From GCA-2737665 sp046335555 (GTDB lineage: Bacteria; Bacteroidota; Bacteroidia; Palsa-965), in the NCBI GenBank assembly GCA_046335555.1, contig JBKDHA010000169.1, forward strand, positions 12,163 to 76,162: a DNA stretch of 64,000 bases, given 5' to 3'. Both the position numbers and the translations under genes were made by a program. Of the stretch, positions 34,861 through 42,902 are shown piece after piece (within the stretch, counting starts at the first letter, position 1; each line of letters opens with the position of its first letter). Under the pieces are notes generated by a model. The model ran no database searches and had not been told where the DNA came from. It was given only the letters and a program-made list of their open reading frames with translations.

Positions 34861-36221
34861 TGCAAACCAACATGAAACAGTTAAGAAATCTTTCAATTCT
34901 GATGGTGAGCAGTGCATTGCTGATGCAGTCGTGCAAACCTGAAATTGATGCAGTAACTCCCGATAAAGGGAGCATGAATCCAACCAAGTTTGTAGCTATC
35001 GGCAATTCAATTACAGCTGGTTATGCCGACAATGCGTTGTATTATGAAGGACAAAAATCATCGTATGCAAACTTGCTTGCCGAGCAATTGAAAACCGTTG
35101 GCGGCGGCGAATTTAAAATGCCTTTTGTACCCGAAAGCTCTGTAGGTATTGGCTCAGCGCTAAATTCCCGCCTCGTACTTGGTTATGATACCGACTGCCG
35201 CAACGTTACCGGTTTGGCACCTGTGCCGCTGGCTGCTTCAGGCGATATCAGCATTTTCCTGACCAGCGTTGCGGGTTCAGGTCCGTTCAATTGCATTGGT
35301 GTTCCGGGTGCTAAAGCGGTGAACGTTGTTTTTCCCGGCTACGGCAATCCAGCCAACGGTCCCGGACTTTACAATCCTTACTTTACCCGTATGACCACAA
35401 ATCCGGCTACAGCATCAATGCTTTCGGATGCAGCAGCACAGAATCCTACATTCTTCTCGCTGTTCATTGGCAATAATGATGTGCTGGGTTATGCGCTTTC
35501 AGGCGGAACATCGGGTGCGGTAACACCTTCGGCCGGCCCTGCAGGTATTGGCTTTGATGCCAGTATTGATGCCATAGTAACAACAATGACAGCAGGCGGA
35601 GCAAAAGGTGTAATCGGCAATGTGCCCGACATTACCTCAATTCCGTATTTCACTACTGTTCCCTGGAATGGTCTGACGCTGGATGCTACATCAGCAGCAC
35701 AGCTAACTGCGGCTTATGCGCCACTTGGTATTTCATTTGCCGCAGGAGCAAACGGTTTCATTATTGAAGATGCGGCTGCACCGGGCGGAAAACGCCAGAT
35801 TCAGCAAGGCGAACTCGTATTACTTACTGTGCCGCAAGACTCAATCAAATGTGCCGGCTGGGGTTCTATGAAAGCAATTCCTGATGCGTATGTGTTGGAT
35901 GCAGGAGAAGTTGCTACCATCAACACAGCCGTTGCCGCCTATAATGTAAAACTCAGAAACGTAGCTGACGCCAATGGTCTTGCCTATGTTGATGTAAATG
36001 CTTTCCTTGCCAATGCCCGCACAGGCATTGCCTACAACGGAATTGATGTAACCACAGTATTTGTTTCAGGCGGAGGCTTCTCGCTCGATGGTGTGCATCT
36101 TACACCGCTCGGAAATGCAATGCTCTGCAACGAATTTATTAAAGCCATTAACCTGAAATACAGTGCAACAATTCCGCAGGTTGATGCTACAAAATACAAA
36201 GGCGTAGTTTTCCCGAACTAA
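34860..36221 (+). CDS. SGNH/GDSL hydrolase-like lipoprotein
   Basis: 453 residues with a lipobox (LLMQSC). Block I is FVAIGNSITAGYAD (Ser nucleophile in GNSI, about 45), block III is FIGNNDVLGYA (Asn), and block V near the end is LDGVHLTPLGNAM (Asp and His). These four blocks define SGNH hydrolases, so it probably cleaves an ester of a lipid or glycan in the envelope. The start overlaps the fadL stop by 1 nt, which couples the two; an in-frame ATG at 34872 is also possible. Together they suggest ester cleavage followed by fatty-acid uptake. Confidence 0.87.
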   Translation: MQTNMKQLRNLSILMVSSALLMQSCKPEIDAVTPDKGSMNPTKFVAIGNSITAGYADNALYYEGQKSSYANLLAEQLKTVGGGEFKMPFVPESSVGIGSALNSRLVLGYDTDCRNVTGLAPVPLAASGDISIFLTSVAGSGPFNCIGVPGAKAVNVVFPGYGNPANGPGLYNPYFTRMTTNPATASMLSDAAAQNPTFFSLFIGNNDVLGYALSGGTSGAVTPSAGPAGIGFDASIDAIVTTMTAGGAKGVIGNVPDITSIPYFTTVPWNGLTLDATSAAQLTAAYAPLGISFAAGANGFIIEDAAAPGGKRQIQQGELVLLTVPQDSIKCAGWGSMKAIPDAYVLDAGEVATINTAVAAYNVKLRNVADANGLAYVDVNAFLANARTGIAYNGIDVTTVFVSGGGFSLDGVHLTPLGNAMLCNEFIKAINLKYSATIPQVDATKYKGVVFPN

Positions 36222-36242
36222 AGCCTGATTGAATTTGCAGCG

Positions 36243-36290
36243 CGGCTGTCTGTTCTGAAAATCCGGAACAGGCAGCCGTGTTGTTTTATG
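36243..36290 (+). terminator. terminator after the FadL-SGNH genes
   Basis: CGGCTGTCTGTTC pairs with GAACAGGCAGCCG (one G.T) around a 10-nt loop and is followed by TGTTGTTTT. Confidence 0.7.
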
Positions 36291-36392
36291 GCTTATGCAA
36301 TACTGTGCAGCCATACGCCGTTAACGGTTTTAATGTTACTCTGCAGCGATTTGACTGCTGTAATGTATCTTTAGGCGATAAAAAAAAGCATC

Positions 36393-37628
36393 GTGCGGTT
36401 ACTGATTTTCTTTTGCGTTTTTGTTATGTGTACCGGTTCTGCAAACGGGCAGCGGGTGCAGGAGCATTATTTTACGTTTGGTGTTAATGCCGGAATTTTG
36501 GGCTGGGCACCTTCGCCGCAAACCAAGATCAGCGGAAACCGCCATTACAGCAGAACGACAAACAGTATTCTAGGCAGTGTGGTTGACGATCAGGGGCGTG
36601 CCAGATATTCGCTTTTAACAAATACTACATTTGGTTTAACGGGCAGTTATATGTTCCGCAATGGAAAAAACCGAAGCTACACGGCATTCTTTGCAGAAGT
36701 ACAAGCCAACCGTATTTGCTATTCGTTTGAACCGCCGTTTTACTTCTCGGTACAAGGCGATACGTTTGGCGGATGGATTCAAACCGACCGTTACGTGAAA
36801 TACGGAATTGGTGTGGAGCAAACCTGGTATCGCGGATCAACAACGACCAACGACGGAGAGCAGTTTTTCTATACACGGTTAGCATTCAGTCAAACCAATT
36901 TTCACCGCAATTTCGACCGCAAAATAACGCTGGGTTATACCGAAGACTGGCGACAAAACGGTCGCGGAATGGTTTCGCGTATCACAGCCTTTAACCCGAA
37001 AAGTTTTATGCTGAGCGGCGAATTCGGCATCCGGAATTTTACTTATGACCGAAGCCGGATGCTTGATTTCGGAGTAGCGCTGCACGTTCCGTTCAAACAT
37101 ACATATACAGAGGAATACGAGTTTTACGAAAATAATATATCAACCGGCAAGGGCGAACTTAAATACCTCGGGGCTATAATGCAGTTTACACTTCGATACT
37201 CATTCGACTTCCAGTTGCCCGAACCCAAGCCCAAACCAGAGAAACCGGAGGAAAACGATTCAACTTATCTTGCGACAAGTGTTGATACAGCCGGGATGAT
37301 GCTTGATGTTCAGGGACGAATGAAAAGCGGACAGGAAGAAATTGAAATTGTGGTTTGGGATAAAAACGAAATCGACGGCGACCGCATTACGCTTATTGTA
37401 AACGGACAAGTTGTGCTTTCGGATTACACACTAAAGCGACGGAAAAAAGTATTAAAAGTAAAATTGCAACCCGGCAAAAACTACATTGTTATGCGTGCCG
37501 AAAATCTGGGAACCAAACCACCCAATACAGCAGCTGTAGAAATAAGAACCAAGGATAAAACCCGAAATGTTACGTTAGTTTCGGATAAAGAAAAAAGCGG
37601 AGCGATAGAAGTAACTTATAATCCATAG
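36393..37628 (+). CDS. outer-membrane beta-barrel protein with C-terminal beta domain, hypothetical
   Basis: 411 residues. The start is a GTG at 36393, required for the signal peptide (MRLLIFFCVFVMCTGSANGQ); a TATCTTTA element lies 19 nt upstream. Residues about 25-275 are barrel-like strands. A linker rich in Pro, Lys and Glu (PKPKPEKPEE) leads to a ~130-residue beta domain. That domain holds DKNEIDGDRITLIVNG and MRAENLGTKPPNTAAVEI, a module common at the C-terminus of Bacteroidota envelope proteins. Function unknown. Confidence 0.7.
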   Translation: MRLLIFFCVFVMCTGSANGQRVQEHYFTFGVNAGILGWAPSPQTKISGNRHYSRTTNSILGSVVDDQGRARYSLLTNTTFGLTGSYMFRNGKNRSYTAFFAEVQANRICYSFEPPFYFSVQGDTFGGWIQTDRYVKYGIGVEQTWYRGSTTTNDGEQFFYTRLAFSQTNFHRNFDRKITLGYTEDWRQNGRGMVSRITAFNPKSFMLSGEFGIRNFTYDRSRMLDFGVALHVPFKHTYTEEYEFYENNISTGKGELKYLGAIMQFTLRYSFDFQLPEPKPKPEKPEENDSTYLATSVDTAGMMLDVQGRMKSGQEEIEIVVWDKNEIDGDRITLIVNGQVVLSDYTLKRRKKVLKVKLQPGKNYIVMRAENLGTKPPNTAAVEIRTKDKTRNVTLVSDKEKSGAIEVTYNP

Positions 37629-37648
37629 ACGAAAGCCAAATATATATT

Positions 37649-37683
37649 AAGCAGAAACTATAATTGGTTTCTGCTTTTTTATT
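37649..37683 (+). terminator. terminator of the outer-membrane protein gene
   Basis: A 10-bp stem AAGCAGAAAC/GTTTCTGCTT with an 8-nt loop is followed by TTTTTATT, 20 bp past the stop. Confidence 0.85.
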
Positions 37684-37689
37684 ATCAGC

Positions 37690-37945
37690 TCTAACCGGAG
37701 ATTTTTAAGTTTTAGAAATCCACAACAGAATACCTAACACTTCCAAAGTTTAGGCAGCCGAAAAACCATAAGCTGTACTCGCAATAATGCGGGTACGGTA
37801 AATGAGGATTTTTGTGACGAGTTGAAGTTTTTTGAGATCCACAGCAGAACATTTAAAACTTCAAAAGATTGAGGCAGACGAAGGAACAAAAACCGGAGTT
37901 TACTAATGTAAATGAGGATTTTTGTGACGAGTTGAAGTTTTATAT
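37690..37945. repeat. degenerate ~110-bp direct repeat, about 2.3 copies
   Basis: AATGAGGATTTTTGTGACGA and the following GTTGAAGTTTT occur identically at 37801 and 37911, about 110 bp apart. The segments after them (TCCACAGCAGAACAT, GAGGCAGACGAA) match, less exactly, an earlier copy starting near 37700 (TCCACAACAGAATAC, AGGCAGCCGAA). The first copy contains a small hairpin GTACTCGCaataatGCGGGTAC. No coding frame spans the region. Confidence 0.75.
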
Positions 37946-37959
37946 GTTCTGTAGGAAAT

Positions 37960-37995
37960 GAAAAAGCGCGTCTAACCCCTTAAACGCGCTTTTTC
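37960..37995. repeat. 12-bp hairpin with loop CTAACCCCTTAA
   Basis: GAAAAAGCGCGT and ACGCGCTTTTTC pair perfectly around CTAACCCCTTAA. The T run in the stem suits a terminator in either direction. The same 12-nt loop recurs in the next hairpin (38007-38034). Confidence 0.85.
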
Positions 37996-38006
37996 GATAG
38001 AATGGC

Positions 38007-38034
38007 CGATGTACCTAACCCCTTAAATACATCG
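38007..38034. repeat. 7-bp hairpin with the same CTAACCCCTTAA loop
   Basis: CGATGTA and TACATCG pair around CCTAACCCCTTAAA, which contains exactly the 12-nt loop of the hairpin 12 bp upstream, while the stem is unrelated in sequence. Confidence 0.8.
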
Positions 38035-38040
38035 AACCTT

Positions 38041-38068
38041 GTATTGATTACCGGGCGGTAATCGATAC
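38041..38068. repeat. 12-bp hairpin, third in the series
   Basis: GTATTGATTACC pairs with GGTAATCGATAC (one T.G) around GGGC. It closes the hairpin series. From 38069 to 38335 I see only AT-rich sequence without features. Confidence 0.7.
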
Positions 38069-38335
38069 AAAAGTACGCATAAAACAATACTGAAAACAAG
38101 TTTTCCGCTATTTTCCTCCCTGTTAAAGGAAAACAAGTAAATGCACTCACAAAAACTTGATGAGTTTGCGTTTTTAGTGACTATTCTGAACCCTTGATTT
38201 TCCGGGCTTTCAATGATTAAAGTGTTTACATTATATTCAATTGTTAACAACTTGATCTGTTGAAAACTTGTTATGGTTTTTATATGTTTACATTATCCAG
38301 AACGTAATTTTCAGTACAAAATCTATAAAAAAATC

Positions 38336-38539
38336 ATGAAAAAACACCTGATTTATGCCCCTGCCGGGCTCGTTTTAATTGGTGCCGGGTTAAGCATGGC
38401 CATTGATGCCGGTTTTGCGCGAGCTTCAGGCGATGACTGGGTGATTTACGGTACTTCTGCATTAATCGTGTTTAACAGCGGTATATGCATTTTCGGCAGG
38501 GCCGTGGTTGAGCAGATCAGAGAAATGAAAAACGGCTGA
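38336..38539 (+). CDS. small two-helix membrane protein, hypothetical
   Basis: 67 residues from the ATG at 38336. Two hydrophobic segments (about 7-26 and 37-56) are separated by a short loop ARASGDDWV. The tail is charged (EQIREMKNG). The frame is open further upstream but that part has no conserved look. It precedes era by 27 bp; a separate promoter for era lies between them. Confidence 0.6.
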   Translation: MKKHLIYAPAGLVLIGAGLSMAIDAGFARASGDDWVIYGTSALIVFNSGICIFGRAVVEQIREMKNG

Positions 38540-38554
38540 ACTATAAACCTTTGT

Positions 38555-38562
38555 TACCTTTG
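38555..38562 (+). promoter_or_regulatory. -7 element 4 nt before era
   Basis: TACCTTTG, 4 nt from the ATG at 38567. Confidence 0.6.
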
Positions 38563-38566
38563 TACA

Positions 38567-39448
38567 ATGCACAAAGCCGGATTTGTTAATATTGTTGGAA
38601 ACCCGAATGCGGGAAAAAGTACACTCATGAATATTCTGGTGGGTGAACGGCTTTCCATTATTACTCCGAAAGCACAAACTACCCGTCACCGTATTCTCGG
38701 CATTGTAAATGCCGATGATTACCAGATTGTATATTCCGATACTCCGGGAATGCTTCGTCCGCGCTACAAAATGCACGAAGGCATGATGCAGTTTGTAGGA
38801 ACAGCCCTTGCCGATGCTGATGTGCTGCTGTTTATGGTTGATCTTACCGATGATGAACCGCTGCCGGAGGAATACTACAAGCGCATTGTAAATGCAAAAG
38901 TTCCCCTGCTGCTGTTGCTCAATAAAACTGATGCCGTAAAGCAGGAAAAAATAGATGCAGCCGCGGCACATTGGAAAACAGAATTGCCCAGAGCTGAGAT
39001 TTTCTCCCTTTCGGCGCTCAAAAAGACAAATGTGGAGCCAATTCTGGCCCGGATTCTTGAACTTTTGCCCGAACATCCTGCATATTACCCTAAAGATGAG
39101 CTTACCGATAAGCCCGAACGCTTTTTTGTTTCAGAAATAATTCGCGGAAAAGCGCTTGAACTTTACGATAAAGAAATTCCGTATTCACTAGAAGTTGTAG
39201 TCGAAGAATTCAAAGAAACGGAGCAAATTATTCGCATCCGGGCGCAGCTTTTTACCATGCGCGAAACCCAGAAAGCCATTATTCTCGGGCATCAGGGCAA
39301 GGCCATTAAGCAATTAGGTACCCTGTCGCGTTTGGCAATGGAAGAGTTTCTGCAGAAAAAGGTTTTCCTTGAAATGCATGTAAAAGTTGACAAAGACTGG
39401 CGCGACAGCGAACGCAGGCTGAAGGCCTACGGTTATCTTCCGCGGTAA
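38567..39448 (+). CDS. era: GTPase Era
   Basis: 293 residues, the normal length. G1 is GNPNAGKST (11-19), G3 SDTPG (about 61-65), G4 NKTD (about 122-125) and G5 SAL (about 150). The C-terminal KH domain has VVVEEFKETEQIIRIRAQLF and GHQGKAIKQLG. Era binds the 3' end of 16S rRNA and helps 30S assembly. It is followed 32 bp later by der, with its own promoter. Confidence 0.96.
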   Translation: MHKAGFVNIVGNPNAGKSTLMNILVGERLSIITPKAQTTRHRILGIVNADDYQIVYSDTPGMLRPRYKMHEGMMQFVGTALADADVLLFMVDLTDDEPLPEEYYKRIVNAKVPLLLLLNKTDAVKQEKIDAAAAHWKTELPRAEIFSLSALKKTNVEPILARILELLPEHPAYYPKDELTDKPERFFVSEIIRGKALELYDKEIPYSLEVVVEEFKETEQIIRIRAQLFTMRETQKAIILGHQGKAIKQLGTLSRLAMEEFLQKKVFLEMHVKVDKDWRDSERRLKAYGYLPR

Positions 39449-39467
39449 GTCATTCGCAGTTTTAAGC

Positions 39468-39475
39468 TACCTTTG
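39468..39475 (+). promoter_or_regulatory. -7 element 5 nt before der
   Basis: TACCTTTG, 5 nt from the ATG at 39481. Confidence 0.6.
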
Positions 39476-39480
39476 CGGCC

Positions 39481-40785
39481 ATGTCAAACCTTGTGGCCAT
39501 TGTGGGCCGCCCCAATGTGGGCAAGTCAACCATCTTTAACCGCCTCACCGGCACGCGCGAAGCCATTGTAGATCCTACATCCGGTGTTACCCGCGACCGC
39601 CATTATGGCCATGCCGAGTGGAATGGCCGCCGCTTTTCGCTGGTGGACACAGGCGGGTATGTGCAAGGCTCTGACGATGTGTTTGAAGACGAGATCCGCA
39701 GGCAGGTTAAAATTGCCATTGAAGAGGCTGTAATTCTGCTTTTTGTGGTGGATGTTGTAGAGGGCATTACCCCGCTCGACGAAGCCGTTGCCGATCTTAT
39801 CCGCCGCAGCAAAAAGCCAACATTACTCGTTACCAATAAAGTTGATACTCCTGCCCGCGATCCGATGGCTGCCGAATTTTACAGCCTTGGTCTCGGCGAT
39901 CCGTTCAGCGTTTCGGGTGTAAATGGTTCCGGAACCGGTGAGCTTCTTGATGAACTTGTTAATCGTCTCGGCCCCGAAGAAGAACAGGTGCCGGATGATC
40001 TGCCCCGTCTGGCTATTGTTGGCCGCCCCAATGTTGGTAAATCATCGTTCGTGAATGCGCTGCTTGGCGAGAACAAAAACATAGTTACAGACATTGCAGG
40101 AACCACCCGCGATTCGATTGATACACATTTCAATGGTTTCGGATTTGATGTGCGGCTGATTGATACTGCCGGTCTGCGCAAGAAAAGCAAAGTTCACGAA
40201 GACATCGAATTCTATTCCGTAATGCGCACACTTCGCGCTGTGGAAGATTGTGATATATGCCTGCTGATGATAGATGCTGTTCAGGGTATCGAATCGCAGG
40301 ATATGAATATCATTCACCTTGCTATCCGCAATAATAAAGGGTTGGTAATTCTTGTCAACAAATGGGATTTGGTGGAGAAAGACACCAAGACTTCAAAAAC
40401 ATTTGAGGAAAACATTCGTCAGAAGATTGCGCCTTTTAAAGATGTGCCCATTGTATTTATTTCGGCAACCACCAAACAGCGTGTTCTCAAGGCTATTGAG
40501 GCGGGTATGATGGTTTATGAAAACCGCCGCCGCCGTATTCCTACGGCCAAACTGAACGAGCTGCTGCTGCCGATTATTGAAGCAATGCCGCCGCCGTCGC
40601 TCAAAGGAAAGTATGTGAAGATTAAGTATGTTACACAACTGCCTACAAAAACGCCGATGTTTGCGTTTTTCTGTAACCTTCCGCAGTATGTGAAAGAACC
40701 ATACAAACGCTTCCTTGAGAATAAACTTCGCGAGAAATTTGATTTCAGCGGCGTTCCGATTGCAATTCTGATGCGCAAAAAGTAA
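39481..40785 (+). CDS. der: GTPase Der (EngA)
   Basis: 434 residues with two tandem G domains. The first has GRPNVGKST (8-16), DTGGY and NKVD; the second has GRPNVGKSS (about 181-189), DTAGLRKK and NKWD. The C-terminal KH-like domain ends in GVPIAILMRKK. Der acts in 50S subunit assembly. The tandem era-der arrangement keeps two ribosome-assembly GTPases together. Confidence 0.97.
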   Translation: MSNLVAIVGRPNVGKSTIFNRLTGTREAIVDPTSGVTRDRHYGHAEWNGRRFSLVDTGGYVQGSDDVFEDEIRRQVKIAIEEAVILLFVVDVVEGITPLDEAVADLIRRSKKPTLLVTNKVDTPARDPMAAEFYSLGLGDPFSVSGVNGSGTGELLDELVNRLGPEEEQVPDDLPRLAIVGRPNVGKSSFVNALLGENKNIVTDIAGTTRDSIDTHFNGFGFDVRLIDTAGLRKKSKVHEDIEFYSVMRTLRAVEDCDICLLMIDAVQGIESQDMNIIHLAIRNNKGLVILVNKWDLVEKDTKTSKTFEENIRQKIAPFKDVPIVFISATTKQRVLKAIEAGMMVYENRRRRIPTAKLNELLLPIIEAMPPPSLKGKYVKIKYVTQLPTKTPMFAFFCNLPQYVKEPYKRFLENKLREKFDFSGVPIAILMRKK

Positions 40786-40803
40786 GCGCAGCTAACTGTT
40801 TTT

Positions 40804-41514
40804 TTACTTTATCTGCAATTCGGCAAGAAGTTCGGCAACTTCTTCATCATTGAGTTTTCGCCATTGTCCGGGTTCGAGTTCGTCGAGTTGCAGTTGCATA
40901 ATGCGTGTGCGTATCAATTGCGTTACATTGTAGCCAAGCTTCGTACACATTCGCCTGATTTGCCTGTTGAGTCCTTGTGTGAGAATTATGCGAAACGCAT
41001 TCGGGTTTTCACTCACTGCAAATGTTTGTGCTTTGCGTGTTCGTTTTCCCATGATCTCAACTCCCGATGCCATTTGTTCCAAAAAATCGGAAGTAACAGG
41101 AGCATTCACTTTTACCAAATATTCTTTCTCCTTATTCATTTCGCTCAGCGCAATGCGCTTGAACACCCTGCCATTGTTGGTAAGCAGCAGCAAACCTTCG
41201 GAATCTTTGTCTAGCCGTCCAACAGGATACAGCCGTTCAGGAAAACTAAAGGCCGAAAAAAGATTATCGGAAACAGCTTCGTTCAGCGTGCATTCAATAC
41301 CGCGCGGTTTATGAAACAGCACATATATAAATGCTGTTTCATCACGAAGAACTTTTCTGTCGAGCGTGACCTGCTGCCAATTCCCAACTTTCGCCGAAGG
41401 CGGTAAAGCCAATCCATCAACCCGAACGCGGCCTTCTCCGATAATCAAATCAGCTTCATCTTTGGTTATACCAAGACTTCGTGAAATGATGGTTCGGAGG
41501 CGGAGTACAGACAA
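40804..41514 (-). CDS. RsuA/RluB/RluF-family pseudouridine synthase (closest to RluF)
   Basis: 236 residues. The N-terminal 60 residues form an S4 RNA-binding domain (TIISRSLGITKDEADLIIGEGRVRVDG). The catalytic motif is YPVGRLDKDSEGLLLLTNNG with the active Asp (about 100), and ILTQGLNRQIRRMCTKLGYNV is the second conserved block. MCTKLGY and the short S4 favour RluF, which modifies 23S rRNA, but the target base cannot be proved. It converges on der with 18 bp between stops. Confidence 0.87.
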   Translation of the reverse strand: MSVLRLRTIISRSLGITKDEADLIIGEGRVRVDGLALPPSAKVGNWQQVTLDRKVLRDETAFIYVLFHKPRGIECTLNEAVSDNLFSAFSFPERLYPVGRLDKDSEGLLLLTNNGRVFKRIALSEMNKEKEYLVKVNAPVTSDFLEQMASGVEIMGKRTRKAQTFAVSENPNAFRIILTQGLNRQIRRMCTKLGYNVTQLIRTRIMQLQLDELEPGQWRKLNDEEVAELLAELQIK

Positions 41515-41519
41515 GTTCT

Positions 41520-41586
41520 GAATGTTGAATTGTGAATGTATAATGATGAATGCAATTATTCATTCATCATTCACCATTCATCATTA
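41520..41586. repeat. TGAATG/CATTCA low-complexity inverted block
   Basis: Between the pseudouridine synthase and cfa genes lies GAATGTTGAATTGTGAATG, then an inverted TAATGATGAATG...CATTCATCATTA arrangement. Stretches of the same character are present at 8505-8560 and 15545-15595. Confidence 0.6.
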
Positions 41587-42828
41587 TTAAAAGGAAAGGT
41601 TATTCGGACGACTATACAGCAATTGCAGCACGTTGATGTTTCGCATTTTGAATGCTGCTTCGCAGTAGCAGAGATAGTAATTCCATTTACGTGCAAAGTG
41701 ATCATCGAAACCGAGCGGTTTGATTTCGTTTTGAGCTGTGTTGAAATTAGTGCGCCAGTGTGATAATGTTTTGGCGTAATGCTGTCCGAGATCTTTTACA
41801 TTGAGCAAAGTCAGGTCACCGGTTCGGTTAATAGCTGTATTCATTGCGCCGAGCGAGGGCAGGAGAGAGCCGGGGAAAATGTGTTTCTGGATCCAGTCAA
41901 CACCTTTGCGGAGTTCTTCAAATCGAGAATCGGGACAGGTGATTACTTGCAGGGCAAGCAGTCCGTCGGGCTTCAGTAATTTATGGCATTGTGCGAAGTA
42001 CGGTTCAAAGAATTCGGCACCAACAGCTTCAAGCATTTCGATACTTACAATGCGGTCGAAACTGCCGCTGATGTTACGGTAATCTTCAAGCACAATTTCT
42101 ATCCGATCTTCGAGGCCGGCAGCTTTTATGCGTTGCTGCGCAAATTTTTGCTGCTCTTTTGAAATTGTAATGCTGGTTACTTTGCAGCCGAAATTGGTAG
42201 CCATAAAAATGGCATTTCCGCCCCAGCCGCTTCCGATTTCGAGGACATGATGCTCGGGGCGGAGATGCAGCATTGTGCAGAGCCGGCGGTATTTTGCCTG
42301 CTGTGCTTCTTCCAGCGACATATTTTCATTCTCGAAAAAAGCACTTGAGTAGGTCATCGACGGATCGAGCCACGCTGCAAAAAACGCATTGCTGAGATCG
42401 TAGTGTTCGCTGATGTTTCGCTGTGATCCGCTTCGGCTGTTTGCACGGCGGCGATGTGTAATGAGATTCCAGAATCGGAGTACATTCAGGATTGTGCCTT
42501 TTGCACTGCTGCCCGAAACAGTGGGCGCATTGTCGATATTAAGCAACATCCATGAAATGACAGCAGTAATGTCGGGCGTATTCCAAAGCCCGTCAACATA
42601 AGCCTCGCCGAAACCAATATCGCCATACAGCAAACAACGGCGAAAGAAATCCGGATCAGTTATTTCGGCGCGCGCATGAATGCCACCTGTTCCATCGCCA
42701 ATCGTAATATCTTCTCCATCGGGCATAATTAGCTCAAGCCGTCCGCGTTTCATACGCATCAGTAAATCAAGCACCGTGCGCTCATAAAACGAACGGTTAA
42801 CAGCAGAGAGTGTAGCAGTCTGTGACAT
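41587..42828 (-). CDS. cfa: cyclopropane-fatty-acyl-phospholipid synthase family methyltransferase
   Basis: 413 residues. The SAM site is VLEIGSGWGGNAIFMA (about 188-203), with VTSITISKEQ and the IEMLEAVG motif typical of Cfa. The N-terminal ~120 residues are the lipid-binding domain, and SEHYDLSNAFFAAWLDPSMTYSSAFF is conserved in the family. It methylates unsaturated acyl chains of membrane lipids, using SAM. It is on the same strand as the DUF1365 and FAD-oxidoreductase genes at 44297-46449, with one lipoprotein gene between. Confidence 0.9.
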   Translation of the reverse strand: MSQTATLSAVNRSFYERTVLDLLMRMKRGRLELIMPDGEDITIGDGTGGIHARAEITDPDFFRRCLLYGDIGFGEAYVDGLWNTPDITAVISWMLLNIDNAPTVSGSSAKGTILNVLRFWNLITHRRRANSRSGSQRNISEHYDLSNAFFAAWLDPSMTYSSAFFENENMSLEEAQQAKYRRLCTMLHLRPEHHVLEIGSGWGGNAIFMATNFGCKVTSITISKEQQKFAQQRIKAAGLEDRIEIVLEDYRNISGSFDRIVSIEMLEAVGAEFFEPYFAQCHKLLKPDGLLALQVITCPDSRFEELRKGVDWIQKHIFPGSLLPSLGAMNTAINRTGDLTLLNVKDLGQHYAKTLSHWRTNFNTAQNEIKPLGFDDHFARKWNYYLCYCEAAFKMRNINVLQLLYSRPNNLSF

Positions 42829-42902
42829 AAATTAGCAAAGTGAAATATACGGCAGGATGTTTTATTTGGTTTTAACAGTGAACAAGCAAACAAGTTCACA
42901 TT

